Source: Chrysophaeum taylorii (lineage: Eukaryota > Sar > Pelagophyceae > Pelagomonadales > Pelagomonadaceae). From it: 64,000 nucleotides of DNA. Each line of letters opens with the position of its first letter. Position 1 is the stretch's first letter. Below the pieces are notes generated by a model. That model had not been told where the DNA came from. It searched no databases and saw only the letters and a program-made list of their open reading frames with translations. Positions 62,487 to 64,000 of this stretch are shown here, piece by piece. Location: contig JAQMWT010000415.1 in NCBI GenBank assembly GCA_029834535.1, positions 62,001 to 126,000 of the forward strand, given 5' to 3'. The translations under genes were made by a program, and so were the position numbers.

Positions 62487-62961
62487 TCTCTGGAACTTCG
62501 TTCCATCAACAGTATAATAAGCAAGTGCAGTGCCAGTAAGTACACTTGGTCCCAAATCTTTAACCCCACGAAGTTTCGTGCTGCGCTCACTGCGACCCGG
62601 ACCCTCGCAAACACTCGTCCTTCTAAGGGTGTTCCACCTCTTCGTTCTCTGTTCAACACGCATGAGTCGGTGCTGCAGCCTGCTATGCTCAACACAGGAA
62701 TCGAAGCGTAACTAACCCGCGTTCCAGGAGCTATAATCTTGATTAATTTTGCGGTACCCCTTTTTTCAAGTTCGCGCGGAGGGGCGGCGAAGCCGCCCGG
62801 CGAAATTGGGGGTTCTTCGCCCCGCGATAAAATGGGTGGTTGGGGGGGGGCGAGGCGAATTTAAACTTGATTTCGTGCTTGTTTAGTGGTTTTCTCAGAC
62901 ACCCGCCCCTCTTGGCCAGGCCAGAGGCCTCAACAACCCTTTCTCCCAACCCGAACCGCGG
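62487..62961. other. spacer with a Helitron 3'-end fragment
   Basis: At 62521-62570 (CAGTAAGTACACTTGGTCCC, then AAATCTTTAACCCC) the sequence is the reverse complement of the Helitron repeat GGGGTTAGAGATTGGGACTA plus GGTGAACTTACTGG, including the flanking CTGCACTTG. So a Helitron fragment was present where the copia inserted. 62743-62960 is GC-rich with GGGCGGCGAAGCCGCCC, a short hairpin, at about 62783-62800. No gene. Confidence 0.75.
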
Positions 62962-64000
62962 GTGAAACCACCATGCACCGACTGCATCGCACACAACAAA
63001 CGCCACCCGCACAAGCATTTCAATGCGACCAAGCCTTCTTTTGAGCAAACTCACAAAGCCGGCGAAGTCTGGGCGTGCGACGGCGGCTATGTGACCATCC
63101 CATCCGAATGGGGAGGCTTCACACATATCATCGTCTTCAAGGAACTCATTTCGAAATTTCTCTTGGTGTACTTTACACGTACCACCAACGCCACGGAGTT
63201 CACTCAAGCTCTGGATTTTGTGTATGACTTCTGTCGTACACTACTCAACGTGCACATGCGCACCCTCTACTCCGATGCCTTCAAGCCCTACTTTAGCCAG
63301 CACATTACCTCCCCGTACCGCGTCGATAAAGGCATTCAACTCGTCGCTTTCCCGCCGTACATGCACCACTTTAACTTTGAAGTTGAGTCCGCCATCGGTT
63401 TCATCGCCTCCGCCTCCTCAACTCGCCTTCGTTCTCTCCTTAATGCTCACTATCGTGGCGCCAAGATCGTGGAACCAGCCATCATGTTTCCGTGGGCGGT
63501 GATACACACCGTCCAAAGCTACAACCTTCTCCCGAACGCCACGCTCGAGCGCATTCATCATGCTATCCTGAGTCCGCAACAGCTACTCTACAACCAACTC
63601 AACACTCCCCAACATGACATGCTCAAGATTTTTGGCGCTGAATGTTGCCTTTTATTGGAGCCCCACGAACACCACAAGTGGGAACCGTGCCGCCGCAAAT
63701 ACTTATATCTATGTTGCGCCAACGCGCAAAAACATGCTCGTCTCCCCACGAGTCGACCATCTCGCTGACGTCGTCCTCAACCCTGAAAACGGACAAATTC
63801 GTGTTTCGTCCAAGCTGCAATTCCTCTACATGCTTCAGCATCCTACTCCTGATCCTGAACTTGCTCCTCCGCCTCACGCTCCTCCCGCGCCTTTCTCGCT
63901 CACACCCCACGCCGCTATCCAAGACCATGTCATTCAGAGGGGGACACGGACTCCTTATCCTCAGAGGGGGCACTCCCCACCTCCTTCAGCTCCTTCTTCG
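62962..64000 (+). pseudogene. copia-type integrase remnant, runs off the window
   Basis: Open reading (no ATG at its start) with CTDCIAHNKRHPHKHF and an rve-type core: ACDGGYVTIPSEWGGF (first Asp), TLYSDAFKPYF (second Asp) and FNFEVESAIGF (Glu). A frame shift near 63735 leads into SPRVDHLADVVLNPENGQIR and a Pro-rich linker ending QRGHSPPP at the window edge. That linker continues, by similarity, in the first bases of the window, where the RT half of a related copy follows. Both lie on the plus strand. The element's 5' end was not found. Confidence 0.8.

Overview
This window reads as nuclear DNA of a microalgal eukaryote, most likely an ochrophyte (stramenopile) with a secondary plastid; a pelagophyte-like genome is my best guess, made without any database search. 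The evidence is as follows. Host genes are GC-rich and intron-poor, with very small introns (37, 49 and 269 bp are supported by frame and splice sites). One enzyme has a signal-peptide-plus-Phe presequence of the kind used for plastids bounded by extra membranes. A RAP-domain protein is built from about 16 WAFA-type repeats. Spliceosomal (SPF27) and myosin genes sit beside AT-richer clusters of eukaryotic transposons.

Layout. 1-5840: degraded copia retrotransposon (RT and RNase H remnants), then unassignable decayed sequence. 5860-8165: two tandem, internally deleted Helitron copies with PIF1-type helicase remnants. 8223-14090: two co-oriented host genes, a plastid-type U32/RlhA-like RNA hydroxylase and a WAFA-repeat/RAP RNA-binding protein. 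14340-15760: a third Helitron copy in inverted orientation, so the two host genes lie between inverted Helitron arms. 15865-24384 (-): a giant myosin in three exons. 24770-28024 (+): a double glycosyltransferase (PLOD-type plus GT25). 28049-28732: a hypothetical ORF that may be a further exon of it. 28796-29905 (-): FkbM-like methyltransferase. 29994-30629 (-): BCAS2/SPF27. 30708-34019 (+): R3H-DEAH helicase, divergent from BCAS2 with only 78 bp between start codons.

34020-37475 is gene-poor and holds a perfect 69-bp inverted repeat. 37476-44775 (-) carries two related, damaged tyrosine-recombinase elements with GCR1_C-like tails, read as Cryptons. 45193-47407 is a decayed hAT element with an intact 8-bp target duplication. 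47934-56574 is a second host block: a membrane acyltransferase (2 exons), an O-fucosyltransferase-like enzyme, a SpoU/TrmH methyltransferase, an acidic hypothetical protein, and a large protein fusing an O-fucosyltransferase-like domain to a TOD1/MUCI70 (DUF616)-like domain. 57085-62481 (-) is a copia element with 96-bp LTRs and a 5-bp target duplication. 62962-64000 is the integrase part of another copia whose last bases match the first bases of the window.

Two themes link the host genes: RNA metabolism (U32/RlhA-like, RAP, SPF27, DEAH, TrmH) and secretory-pathway glycan synthesis or modification (PLOD-GT25, FkbM-like, acyltransferase 3, two O-FucT-like proteins). All functional calls rest on motifs read by eye.
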